Below are positions 1-35,023 of a stretch of 64,000 nt of DNA, in pieces. The notes under the pieces are model-generated. The model had not been told where the DNA came from and searched no databases. It saw only the letters and a program-made list of their open reading frames with translations. Position 1 is the first letter of the stretch. Each line of letters opens with the position of its first letter. Origin of the DNA: Telmatactis stephensoni (Eukaryota; Cnidaria; Anthozoa; Actiniaria; Isophelliidae); the NCBI GenBank assembly GCA_029948255.1, contig JALIZF010001710.1, positions 186,001 through 250,000 on the forward strand, written 5' to 3'. Position numbers and translations under genes: made by a program.

Positions 1-130
1 TCCCTCGACTCCAGGCTGTTTCCCTCGGCTTCGCCTCGGGAAACATCAGAGGTCTCGGGTGTTCATTGTCCATGTTCACGTGATACCCTCTCGCCCAATC
101 ACAACATGAGAAAAATGGACTTTGACAGAT
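1..130. repeat. partial repeat at window edge
   Basis: The first 50 bases contain a short inverted motif (CCCTCGGCTTCGCCTCGGG) of the type found at fold-back element ends. Only one end is inside the window, so the element cannot be delimited. Nothing coding is seen before the receptor gene that ends at 644. Confidence 0.25.
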
Positions 131-643
131 GGTGTATAACAATACGGTTTATTTAACACTTTAGAACTTTGTGATCAAAATTATTATTTTCTTCAGAATA
201 ACAAAACTTCTTACATATATTTTGCTTAAAATACCTAAATTACATGACCAGATTCCATTTTTAGGGAAAGAAAAGAACCCCTTTTCAAAACCATCACATT
301 ACAATTACATAAAAGAAGACTCAGACTGGATTTTTTTGAGACTTATTTCCTTTGGACAAGAACGTTTATTATCAATAGAACATATAGGACTTGCTAAATA
401 TACCAATTGTGGCTTTGCGCGAAGGCGCTCATCAGTGATAGATGAACAGAGAAAAATTAAAACCTCCGTTTGCATGTAACGTCTACCAAAAAATAAGCCC
501 CGGAGAGAAAATGGCAAATTTATACAATATATATCTCTATATGTAATCAAACTTAAGTTGAGCTTGACTTGTAGCCTGCTTGTGGGGACTGATAACTACT
601 CTATGTATACATTGTTGGCTATTTTAGTGTTCCAACTCTAGGT

Positions 644-1562
644 CTAATCAGCTCCATCGGTCCAGGAGCACTTTTTCTGGTGATGAGTTAGGTTCACTGC
701 CTGGAATTCCAAGCCAGGAGGTACTGTGTTGTCACGCTGGACTTTGGCCACCGGAAGATTTTTAACGACACTGAGATTTCGTTTTTTGACTGGTAAAACC
801 CGATTTTTCAGATCATCTGATCCACAAGGCTTTCTGATCAATTGACCTATAGCGTAACGAAATCTTACTGATCTACAAATATAGATGAATGGGTTGGAGG
901 CACTGGATACAAATAGGAAGTAATTGGTAACATGTCCGATCCATATTGCGGTGTTTGTTCTTGCCATCTCCTGTGGGCTGCCTGCTAAAACAGAATACAA
1001 AATGACTGGTAGATAACATATGATATAAGCTGCAATGGTTAGACCGATGGTATTCGCTGCTCTGGCTTCCATTCTTGCGCGTGCTTCTCTTAAACGAGTT
1101 CCTTGTAGGTCCTGACAGGTTTTTCGTCGTCTTTGAAAACTCTACACAAAAAAGGAATGATTTTAGTATACATTAATTTGAGGTCACTTAGCTACTAGAT
1201 GGCTTCGCACACAGCTTCGAATTTTCCCGCCCAGCTGCCGTCCACCCTCCCCGGTTTAGTTTCTCGCAGGATCGGCAAAAACGGGTTTGTGTAGAACTGA
1301 TTAAAATTTTAAAGTCGAGATTAACGATCACGATGACGACGACGTCAACGACAACAAACCCGCTTCAAAATACTTTTTGTAAATCGAGGATTCGTTGAAA
1401 AGTACGTTTCGTGATTTGGGGCACGACGCCGTGAATGCCCGGACGGGCTACCGAGGGAAAACTATTCTTGAGAAAAAGAGGGAACATAATTAATCTAGAC
1501 GTATATGAAAGCAAGATTTCGAAAGAAACATAGAAAGAAAGAAAAACCAACCAAGCAAGCGC

Positions 1563-1613
<51 letters not shown>

Positions 1614-2287
1614 CAATAATAATAACAAATAACTAATGACACCTTCATCTGTTTCTTAAAGCTGAAACACGTTGACATTGATATTGCCACAAAACCGATA
1701 CCAGAGATGAGACATGCACACAAAGAAGCAGTCTTGCCAACTCGGTGATAATATTCAATTCTGTACTGGTAAGTTGGGATTTCACCAAGGTCAATCTTGA
1801 AAACGGCTAGCGACCAAGGAACAGTAATGGCAATGGCAACCACCCAGACTAGTGCTAAAACAACAGTAATCATCTTCTTATTTTGTTTCAACACGTTGTA
1901 CCTTATGCCTAAGGAAACAGCAAGAAATCGTTCGATGCTCATGGCTAACATACTGAGCAATTTCAAGTTGTTGGTCAGAACATAGCTGGTGGCAAGCGAT
2001 GCGGAAAGAATCCTTCCTCGCATCATCTCATGCCTTAGAACTCCAAGCAAGACAAAAGCAGGAACATTGACCACGACATTGAGGATATCTACTACTGCAA
2101 GGTTGGCCAGGAACATGTTGGAAATGGTTCGTAACGATTTAAAACGTCTGATAAGGATGATAACGGAGGAATTTCCCGTTACCGAGACTAGAACGAGCAA
2201 AGCGTAAAGCGCAACCTGGATGCGCTTTGTAGCAGAAGACCTTGGATCGGAAAAGGTGCTATTTCTGCCAGAGAATGTCTCCGTCAT
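644..2287 (-). CDS. class A (rhodopsin-like) GPCR, two exons, 380 aa
   Basis: Exon 1 is 1643-2287 and exon 2 is 644-1141. The donor AAG|GTGTCA and acceptor TTTTGTGTAG join in phase 0. Exon 1 encodes TM1-TM5: GNSSVIIL in TM1, LANLAVVD in TM2, SIERFLAV (an ERF variant of DRY) after TM3. Exon 2 starts with a basic third loop (SFQRRRK), then TM6 with CYLP in place of CWxP, TM7 with NPFIY (NPxxY), and a tail of about 65 aa ending at TGA 644. The N-terminus has potential N-glycosylation sites and no signal peptide. I see no cysteine at the usual top of TM3, so the standard ECL2 disulfide is probably absent, as in many divergent invertebrate receptors. This would be a plasma-membrane, G-protein-coupled receptor; its ligand cannot be inferred. 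A candidate poly(A) signal (AATAAA on the minus strand) is at 365-370. Exon 1 stays open into the intron through a (CAAG)n repeat, so intron retention would give a five-helix product. Confidence 0.9.
1553..1614. repeat. (CAAG)n microsatellite in GPCR intron
   Basis: About 13 nearly perfect copies of CAAG/AAGC, preceded by short GAAA repeats. It lies just downstream of the exon 1 donor and is open on the minus strand as a Leu/Ala/Cys-rich pseudo-coding stretch. Confidence 0.9.
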
Positions 2288-4000
2288 CGTCGAGTAGTTC
2301 TTGAAACTCGTTGCTCAAAATGTTCTGAGTTGTCTTTTTATGCAGCGTTGAGGTACAAGCCGGGCGTCTTGAATTGTTCTTCTTGTACAGGTGCTCTTTA
2401 ACAAAGCAGAGTCATCGTCAAACTCTAATAGGATTCTAACAGAAAACGTTGCGGACATCGTTCTTAAGGTAGTTCCGGATACTTGCTACTGCGCATCTCC
2501 CGCGCGCATTCGAGCGCTAGCACTTTTATTAGAGAGCATTGGTATTACCGTGGGGAGTCTGGACACTAGTAAGCGAACGATTGAAAGTGAAGAAACTCTA
2601 ACTTTAGTGGAGAAAAATAGCATTTTGTCATCAAAATACCGGAAAAATTTTAACTATGAAATCTTGTGTACTGTATAATGTAGGTATTCAGCCTCGAATT
2701 TTTAAATTTGATTAATATTATTTATCGAAAAAGCCGGTGAGAAAATTGCTAAAATGGTGACATTTGGAGTTCGTTTTCAGCGTATTTTTCTCTTTTCTGC
2801 TTCTCTAACTCTTGAAATAATACGGTGACCCCCTGTTTTATTCTTTTCATTTGAAGCTAGATATCGTATTCTTTCGATTTAGTGCGGGAAAAAAAAATTT
2901 CATAGTTAAAATTGTCATGAATTTTCAACATTTTTACAACTACACACGCATATAACTCCTCCGAATTGCAAGCAATTTCGGTTCTAGAATTTAATTTTCA
3001 CGTCACTTTCAAAAGATTGGATGGATTTTTTATCAAGGTATGTCTCCTAGATTCAACAACTACCGTTTAATGCAGTTTTCTGTTTTTCTTTGTTAAATCC
3101 AATCGAGTAATTCGAATTTATTGACGGAATCAGATTTTCGGCAAAAACGCGCGGAAAACTGAAAAATCCCTCCTTTTTGACGCCTTATATCTCCATAACT
3201 AATACGGGGACCCCCTTCTTTTTTTCATTATTTGAATACCCTAACAATAAACTTCAAATGACAGAATTTAAAAAAAAATTCATTGAAGATTTGGGAAGAT
3301 CCGGTACTACCTTAAGAAGTGTCAACGTTTTTACGCGTTCAAACACTAGAAGAGGAAATTATTTTCTAGTTCGCAATTACGCCCCTTGTCTCTTCCTTTC
3401 TTTCTTAAAAAGAGAGGACAAATAGCCTTTAGATTGGTGTATGTAAGTGAAAAACATATGGTAAATCGTTGCTTGAATCCCAACCTGGAATATTCTAATA
3501 TTAATTATTTCAAGCAAGAAAGGGTATCCTCTAGCTGCCGTTTTTCAGACCAATAGCTCATTTACCGATATGGTTGCCATGTTGAGTAAGTTCTTTTGAA
3601 ACAATATGACGTTATTCCAACGTACTTATCGTTGTGAATTTGGAGAGAATCTTCGAAGAAAATCGCTTATGTACCCTATAGCTACTAATTTCTACTTGAA
3701 CGATCTGCAGTTACTACTTCATGTAAAATTGTCAAATTGGAGCGAAAAATGAAATATTCTTTGCATTTTTTCGTACCATACTTTCCGATCAGTCTATGGA
3801 GAAGTTTGCTCTCTTCTTGCAAGGTATTTTTCCCGCCATTACAAAGACGCGACGCGGCCGTTCACTGATCGAAAAGGCGGGAATTTTCAAGAATATTATT
3901 TTAATTATGTAGATCTTTATCGGTGCATGTTTGATTATTAGCAAATTGGATAGATAAACAATGATTTAGTTTTCTTCTAAAGTTGGTAATATGATTAAAA
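2288..4000. other. intergenic, upstream of the GPCR; no gene seen
   Basis: AT-rich sequence. Two diverged modules, around 2760-2880 and 3170-3250, share phrases such as 'taatacgg(t/g)gaccccc' and look like copies of an old repeat. Short ORFs here show no recognisable domain. Confidence 0.5.
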
Positions 4001-4004
4001 TTAA

Positions 4005-4544
4005 AGCGGGACTGTGATCAAAATCGTTAGACACACTGAATTTAGTTGAAATTTCATTAAATGATTCTTCAAGAGTCCAATGCTCACTAGTTTAAATCTT
4101 TTCTTGATATTCCGAAGGGAAGTACTATATTTTTATGAATCTTTAGAGGTGTCAGTGACGTCATTCACTCAACCCAAACATCCAGCTCCAGACATTTCTC
4201 TATATTTAGTTTCTTGAACAGTTTTATTTCTTTCAGTCTAAACGTTTGAATAAAGACGTTTTCTTGCATTGTTTGTGCTTAAGAATGATTTTCTGGTCAG
4301 GTTTCTCATTGTAGAACAAATACGTTGAGATATTTCGATCACAAAATACAAAGAAATGGAAGGAGCTGGACGTTTGGGTTGAGTGAATGACGTCACTGAC
4401 ACCTCTAAAGATTCATAAAAATATAGTACTTCCCTTCGGAATATCAAGAAAAGATTTAAACTAGTGAGCATTGGACTCTTGAAGAATCATTTAACGAAAT
4501 TTCAACTAAATTCAGTGTCTAACGATTTTGATCACAGTCCCGCT
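4005..4544. mobile_element. fold-back MITE, TTAA target site
   Basis: Two arms of about 190 bp (near 4005-4195 and 4355-4544) are near-perfect inverted copies. Ends read AGCGGGACTGTGATCAAAAT. TTAA occurs at both outer edges (4001-4004 and 4545-4548), the target preference of piggyBac-type transposases. Both arms hold TGACGTCA next to a CTCAACCC motif, shared with the elements at 34709 and 41507. No transposase is encoded, so it is non-autonomous. Confidence 0.8.
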
Positions 4545-5027
4545 TTAAATTGAATTTTTATCCTCAAATTTTAATTAAATGTAACTGGTCGACTCAAGCG
4601 ACAAGTCCGCCATGTTTTTTTTCCCTTTTATTCATAAACATCGCCATCGATTCAACTGGAATGTGGGCGTTTTCCTGTTTTCGATCGAGTACTTGCATAA
4701 CTTATTGTTCTTCACGATCAAGAATTATAGAATAAGGGGAAGCAACATGCTCAGATTCAGTAATGCTTGTGACTTTCTTTTCTTACAGAATAAATAGGAA
4801 CATGAGAAATGTGAGAAATAAAACAATGAGTCCGCATATGCCCCGCGTATCTAGCTGCTTCCGTCGATCGTGAAAACCAGACCAAAGTGTTGACCATATA
4901 TTTTTAGGATAGTCGAGCTCACAGTGCGCAATTAGTCATGTCATGGTGCTTACTGTTTTACAGCTAATCCGTTTTCGCAGTAAACCATGATTTCGCAAGC
5001 TAATTAGTCTGAGCAAGCGTTTCATTA

Positions 5028-5230
5028 AGGCTGAATTACACGGCACGATATGTCGGCCCGATTTGAGTTTTGTTGTTTTTTGCACTCCTTTTTCATTCAA
5101 AAAATCGGCCCGACACGAGAAAAATCTGTTGCACTGCTACAGATTTTTGTGAATCGGGCCGATTTCTCTCTTTTCCCGAACGAAGCTTATCAAAAATCGG
5201 GCCGACACATCGTGCCGTGTAAATCAGCCT
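5028..5230. mobile_element. fold-back MITE with TTA target duplication
   Basis: Terminal inverted repeats begin AGGCTGAATTACACGGCACG and end in the complement. A 3-bp direct repeat TTA flanks both sides, typical of PIF/Harbinger-type elements. The interior repeats 'atcggcccga' several times in both orientations. The short ORF across it is incidental. Confidence 0.75.
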
Positions 5231-5357
5231 TTATAGTTACTTATTTGAGTCCACTTAATCTAGAACTTACAAAAAAAATGTATTCTTCATGATATGAAAT
5301 CAAAAACAAATCATTTTGTCCCTTTTAATTGCTTGTTTGGTTTTTAAAACTACAGTT

Positions 5358-5886
5358 GATCTGAGCTTGACCTGTAGCCTGCTTATGGGGACTAATAACT
5401 ACTCTATGTATACATTGTTGGTTATTCTAGTGTTCAAACTTTATAGGTCTAATTAATCAGGTCTATCAGTCCAGGAGCATTTTTTCTGAGTTAGATTCAC
5501 TGCCTGGAATTCCAAGCCGGGAGGTAGTGTGTTGTCCTGCTGAACTTTTGCCACGGGACGATTTTTATCGACACTGAGATTTCTTTTTTGTCTGGTAAAG
5601 CCCGATTTTTCAGATCGTCCGATTCACAAGGTTTTCTTATCAATTGACCTATAGCCTAAGGAAAATCTCATGGCTAACATCCTGAGCAATTTCAAGTTGT
5701 TAGTAAGGACATAGCTAGTGGCAATCGATGCGGAGAGAATCCTTCCTCGTATTATCTCAAGCCTTAGAACTCGAAGCAGGACCAAAGCAGGTACATTGAC
5801 CACGACATGAGGATGTCCACTGCTGTAAGGTTGACCAGGAACTTGTTGGAAATTGTTCGTAACGATTTAAAACGTTTGATAAGGAA
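5358..5886 (-). pseudogene. deleted duplicate of the class A GPCR
   Basis: The left part (about 5358-5665) matches the 3' flank and tail exon of the receptor at 644-1141. At about 5660 it jumps into sequence matching receptor exon 1 (about 1906-2155, TM2-TM3 coding), continuing to about 5886. The rest of exon 2, the whole intron and part of exon 1 are missing, and frames carry further indels and substitutions. At the junction 'cctaaggaaa' resembles both parental flanks ('cgtaacgaaa' and 'cctaaggaaa'), so an internal deletion at microhomology is likely. Not translatable as a receptor. Confidence 0.85.
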
Positions 5887-6403
5887 GGTTTAGTCAAATC
5901 TTGAAAGTTTAATAAGGCTTTCCGTGAGAAGTTAGTGCTTATTTTTTTCCAAAACATCGCTTTAGCTGTGTTCTCTTTCGTGCATGCATGTTTTTCAACC
6001 GTGTCGGTTTTAAAGAAATGTGCTGTCACTGATTGATTTGTCCCCCCCCCCCCCTTCCTCTTTCTCGCCGCTACCTCTTCAAACTTCCATCACTGTCTAT
6101 CACAAGAGTATTCAAATGGAAAGCCGGTTCAAAGAACATATTTACAAATGAAATGCCCAATAACTATGTGCACAAACACTAATTTATTACGATGTACATC
6201 GGGAATCCGGATTAATTCAAATGAGAAATTTTAGAATTTTGCGATTACATTGATTTCATCAGAAATCTTTAAAAAAAAAGGATTTTGCCATCGACTGGGA
6301 AATTCAAAATTGGATTTTGAATTCTGTATTTGGATTTTACCAGTGAACAGCAAGTAGCTCAATTTTCATGAAAACAAGCTCAGAAAGCCAAGAATACTTT
6401 CAC

Positions 6404-6655
6404 TGTATATAGCTAATTACACAAACACTGACCCTTTGAAAACATAGAAGCTGAGTCAGAAATGAACGATGGGAAATCTGTTGATTAGATGATTTCAAAG
6501 AAGCGCGTGTACGTTGACGTTTCAAACAGTGACTAAATCAAATTTTTGTTATTAGAAACACGATTATGTGGTGAATTCATAGATAAACATGAAAATCCAC
6601 ATATTACTAGTGTACCCAGGAGCCATTTCGGTCTCAGCTTCTAGGTTCGATGATT
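6404..6655. mobile_element. degraded copy of the 10404 fold-back element
   Basis: It shares 'acatagaagctgag' on the left and 'gccatttcggtctcagctt' on the right with the better preserved element at 10404-10687, but the arms are weakly matched. Confidence 0.45.
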
Positions 6656-6793
6656 TTGAAAGGCAAGTCCTCATTTTAAGGACGTTTTCAAACTAGCTTT
6701 GACATCTTTGCATTTAGTAATATATATCTATATAAAAGTGAGCTGTATAGTGACACCTCTATCAAACACACACACACACACTCTTTCGGGAGG

Positions 6794-6923
6794 ACTAGGT
6801 AAGTACTTGGTATATGCAACACCAATTGAATGCAGCACCAAGTGTATCAAATACATTGTATATCAATGGTGTATCATCTATTGAAATACTCGGTGTTGCA
6901 TACACCAAGTACTTACCGAGGAC
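6794..6923. repeat. inverted repeat (about 130 bp)
   Basis: Arms contain 'aagtacttggtatatgcaac' and its near complement around a short AT-rich loop. A (CA)n tract precedes it at about 6766-6780. Probably a small fold-back element. Confidence 0.6.
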
Positions 6924-7019
6924 CTTGCCTGGAATCCGCTTAACAGAGGTGCTTCTAAAAAGAGGCTAGGTTTGCTGTAAATGTATAAGAAACTGTGTCC
7001 TGTGTGCTTGATAGGGTGA

Positions 7020-7304
7020 CACCAAGAGACCATAATACTAAGAGAGCGAAACTCAGTATTGATGTCTGTGCCATGTTCGTGGCGGCTAAGGCTATTTTTA
7101 GTAACTTCACCATCGCGCGCGCAAGGCACTTAAACAATAGAATTCAAACAGTCCCTTCCACGCGCACGCCAAAAAGCAAATTCTATTGGTTGAGGGCCTT
7201 GCGCGCGCGACTGGCGAAGTTACTAAAAATAGCCTTAGGCGCCACGAACATCGCACAGACATCAATACTGAGTTTCGCTCTCTTAGTATTATGGTCTCTT
7301 GGTG
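7020..7304. mobile_element. fold-back MITE, copy 1
   Basis: Inverted arms of about 115 bp start CACCAAGAGACCATAATACT and include GC-rich 'cgcgcgcgcaaggc' segments near the loop. A second copy with the same arms is at 22506-22781. No clear target duplication. Confidence 0.8.
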
Positions 7305-7374
7305 ACACTGTATATTTAAATCTTAGTGTATCCTAATGACTATGTCGTGGTTACTCGTAGTGCTGTTTATATAT

Positions 7375-7502
7375 GACGACGAGTTGTCCCTGGCAACCGA
7401 GATAACTCTTGATTTCATTTTCCTTGGGACACCGAAACAAAAGTATTAACTTTTTTTTAATACTAGTAAAAGTATTAACTAGTTGCCAGGGACAACTCGC
7501 CT
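7375..7502. repeat. short inverted repeat
   Basis: 'cgagttgtccctggcaac' at the left is matched by 'gttgccagggacaactcg' at the right, with about 90 bp between. Confidence 0.6.
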
Positions 7503-7747
7503 CCTTAGTGCCACCAATCCCACGCGTGGGCACTTTAGGATGTGTGTGTGTTATGTTAAATTATGACATTTTCGTAATAATATTAAATTCATTACAAAAT
7601 ACAATATACATGCCTTGCACTTATTAGAAATAAAGTACATGTTCTGGTTCAACTTTTCCACTTGTTTCAACTTTTGCATTCCTTTCAACTTTCCACTGGT
7701 TTACCTTTGTTCTGGGAGAAGTCAGTTTTAAGGTCCGTGTTCAATTA

Positions 7748-8143
7748 GCCACTTTAGAAACGTGTGGAGGACTGGGAACGAGTTTTTAGAATTAATCTAA
7801 TTAAGAAATGAACCCCATCACAAGAAAGAGCATATCATAAATATTAAGTTTCATGATTTTGACAAAGTTTGGATAAGTATTAAATGATCTGTAGACATTC
7901 AAAAACTGTAAAAATTACAAAGAAATGTATGTTTACTAGGGACAGGTGTCCCTAGTAAACATACATTTCTTTGTAATTTTTGCAATTTTTAAATAGCTGC
8001 TAATCATTGGATAATAGTCCAAACCCTATCAAAATCCTGAAACTCAATATTTACGATATGCTCTTTCTTGTGATGGGGTTCATTTCTTAATTTGATTAAT
8101 TCTAAAAACTCGTTCCCAGTCCTCCACTCGTTTCTAAAGTGGC
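7748..8143. mobile_element. long palindromic MITE, TA target site
   Basis: A nearly continuous palindrome of about 400 bp centred at about 7945, where 'gggacaggtgtccc' forms the tip. Ends GCCACTTTAGAAACG are flanked by TA on both sides, as for Tc1/mariner-type elements. Confidence 0.8.
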
Positions 8144-8671
8144 TAATGGTAAGCGCTTTATGCCGTTGAGAGTTCGTAAAAGCCTAAACTTGAAGAAAGT
8201 TCATTATGAAAGTAAAACATTGCTAAAAAAAATTGAAGCCAGTGAAAAAATTCAAACCACAACATAGAAGTAAAGTAAAGCTGACGTGCTAATCACCCCC
8301 TCCCCTCCCCTCCCCCCCTCCCTAAGTACAGGCGAGATGCAGCTTCAACATGGTCGGATTGAAAGCATGCAACACATTTTCATCAACAATCCTTGATAAT
8401 ATTAACAAACTAAAAAAAAATCGACCTGCGATGAGATTTTCATTCCTGTTTCTTCCATGAAACACGACGAGGAAGAGAAAGTTTGTTTTTCGTGCGCCGT
8501 TGTCTACAAGGATTGTCGCTGTCATAATACTTCCTAATGGGGCTTTACCATGTTGTAAAACCTTGAAGACGACGGCGCATACGTGTTTCTGTACAGTTTG
8601 ATCTCCTTAATTCACAAAACAAACCAGGGTTTCTTTTTGTATTGATTTAACTTGGTTTGACTTCGACAATA

Positions 8672-9132
8672 GGGCCATTTATACGTGACTTACATAAGAC
8701 GCGACTAACATAAGACGTGAACTAGCCCATTTATACGAGTGAGGCTTGCATAGGACGCGAAGTGTTCGTATAAATGGTTCGCGTCCTATTTTCGTGTCCA
8801 ATAAGCATTTACCTCGCTCTGAAGTTTCGTTGCCATGGTTATCTTCTATCGACTTCCGCCATTTTGCCTTCGCGCCGAGTGGGATTGGGCTGCTACGCAT
8901 GCGCTGTAGGTCTTTACGTCTTACGGAAGACGCGAACGTTTTTGTACCATTTATACGATGATGTTCGCGACCTAGATAAGGCGCGTCTTAGATTAGCCCA
9001 GCTAAAAAGGCCAGTCCTCGACTTACAGAAGTTGCGACCTAAATAAGACGCGAACGCAGGTTTTGTATCATTTATACGAGTGGTTCGCGTCTTATGTAAG
9101 TCGCGAATTATTAGGTCTCGTATAAATGGCTC
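8672..9132. mobile_element. fold-back MITE with internal short repeats, TA target site
   Basis: Ends GGGCCATTTATACG and complement are flanked by TA. Inside, 'catttatacga' and 'taagacgcga' recur at least four times in both orientations, giving several possible hairpins. Confidence 0.7.
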
Positions 9133-9289
9133 TAATGTCACTCTAAGAGATTCTTCCCAACCTTGATGCTTACTATTTGGTCAAAACTTGATTAATGACT
9201 TGGTTACACAAGCCGCTAGGCATTCCAGCAGGAAAGCGGACGATTCATATTTGGTGTTCATTTCTAATTAACTTAATGAGCAGGAGTTT

Positions 9290-33155
<23,866 letters not shown>

Positions 33156-33350
33156 AGGTCCAAAGTATTATTAGGTACTACAATTCTATTTAATTTGAGA
33201 AACTGAGATGCAAATCTGAAACAAGTTCCTTGGCAAACTATATTTGTGTAAACCTCTAATCCCTAGCTCGGCATGATCTATTCTTTCAGCAATTGACATG
33301 ATTGGTGAAATTTACATGAAAAACAAAAGACCGAGGTTTATTTATCCTTG

Positions 33351-33365
33351 GTTGCCCTTGGAAAC
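33351..33365. promoter_or_regulatory. RFX X-box candidate upstream of the NTPase gene
   Basis: GTTGCC-CTT-GGAAAC fits the RFX consensus RYYNYY-N(1-3)-RRNRAC at every position. It lies 196-210 bp before the ATG at 33155, the usual distance for X-boxes of ciliary genes. Binding is inferred, not shown. Confidence 0.6.
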
Positions 33366-33369
33366 ACTT

Positions 33370-34130
33370 ATTATAAATAGCCATTTGCATTGTCAAACAG
33401 CAAGAAACAAGTCAACTTACATTATGAAACACTTCAAGCTTTAGTTACAGTAGTCCTCCATCTTGGATTCGATTGCTGTGTTTTCAGCCTCGATTTAAAA
33501 CTTGAAATTTCGGTTTCGACCAAATCAATTGCAGATCAAGCATCTGTAATCCCCTAAAGCCTAATTTATGATTTTTGAATAGGCTGGAAGCTCGTTTAGC
33601 TCGATTACCATCCACAATTTTTACAGCAGCTCACATCCATGAAGTACAGAAAACCACAGGAAGCCCGAACATTGGGTATTTGTTTAAATCACAGGGTTCC
33701 CAAACTATTTTGCTTAAATTTTTTAAATTGTATGCAGAGTATATCGAATGTAGGGGTAGTGATCATGAGTGTCCGAATGAGTCTCGGAGATATTAGCAGA
33801 AATGCTACTCTGAAATTCGGGGATAAATAAAGAATTTATAATTTTTTATTTTTAGAGGATAAATTTGAGATTTTAGCCCGGCCCCTAGCGTTGAATCCTT
33901 TGTTCGGTAATTAAAACTATTGTGTTTGTATTCTCGAAGGAATATAAAATTTGAATATGAAAGGCTCTTGGAAAGGATTCTGGTAGAGAGAGGGAACAAA
34001 AACGGCTTATTCCGGCAGATGATAAGCTGTCTACATGCTCGGGGAAAGGGGAGAGGAAAATTTGAAGTTCTACCTTCTTCCCTCTTCCTCCTTGCCTTGA
34101 TAAAAGTGAGAAGTCCAGCTGCAGTTGCAA
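33370..34130. other. intergenic, no gene seen
   Basis: Sequence between the promoter region of the NTPase gene and the purine-rich tract. Short ORFs on both strands have no recognisable domain. Confidence 0.4.
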
Positions 34131-34132
34131 AG

Positions 34133-34197
34133 TTAAAAAGAAAGAAAGAACGAAACAAAGAAACCGTCGAAGAAAAAGGAAGAAGTAAAGGAAGAAA

Positions 34198-34229
<32 letters not shown>

Positions 34230-34315
34230 AAGAAAAAAAGAACGAAAGAAAGAAACAAAGAAAAAAAATAGAAGGAAAGGAAGAAAGAAAGAAAAAAAAA
34301 AGAGAAAAGAAAGAA
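34133..34315. repeat. purine-rich (GAAA)n-like tract
   Basis: Imperfect AAAG/GAAG/GAAC repeats; ORFs over it are low-complexity artefacts. Confidence 0.9.
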
Positions 34316-34708
34316 ATCGTGTTGCTGGTATGTCAGGATAGAGGTGCGATTATAAGGTAGATACTTCAAAAGCATTCGACACAGGCTTCTAAATCTTTGA
34401 TTGACTTTATTTGAAAATTTTAACTGGATTGGCTTATTGTTGATTGTCTCAAAATAACTTCACAAGGCAAAATAAAAGGAACACAGCAAAGCAATAGTCT
34501 GAGGCCACCTAGTTCATTTGTAGCGGTAACAGCGGAACCTCGTTAATTCTAATTTTATTACTTCGAGATTCCAATAGACAATATTAGTTCACTACTAGCA
34601 AAAGTGCAACTTACAGAGAAAATCGCTGCATTGCAAGCCGTATTTTTTCTAACTATAATTTGCTGCCTTTCGGCTGCGTTTTTTATCAACCTGCCTATGA
34701 AATATTAA

Positions 34709-35023
34709 AGGAGCACTTGGATCAAAATCAATGAAAATTGAAAGTGACTTGAAACTCAGTGAGACCTATGTATACGGCGGCAATAATCACTATAAGCAAC
34801 ATTTTCTTCACATCCGAAAGAGACGGATAAAATTGTCAAAGTTTTTAGTATTTAAAATGTGAGTAAATGACGTCATTATGATGTCGATTACTCAACCCTA
34901 TTGTTCTTTTAGATTTCTCTGTGGCCATGAGCTTAAAATGTAGATTTTGTTGTTGGAGAATAGCTAGTTATTTAACTATATTAATCTTCATATAGAAATA
35001 ATCAGTTTCATCCAAGTGAACCT
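34709..35023. mobile_element. TTAA-flanked MITE with CRE motif
   Basis: Ends AGGAGCACTTGGATCAAAAT and complement of AGGTTCACTTGGATGAAA, flanked by TTAA. Interior has 'aaatgacgtcatt' and 'ctcaaccctattgttc'. Relatives at 4005 and 41507. Confidence 0.82.
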
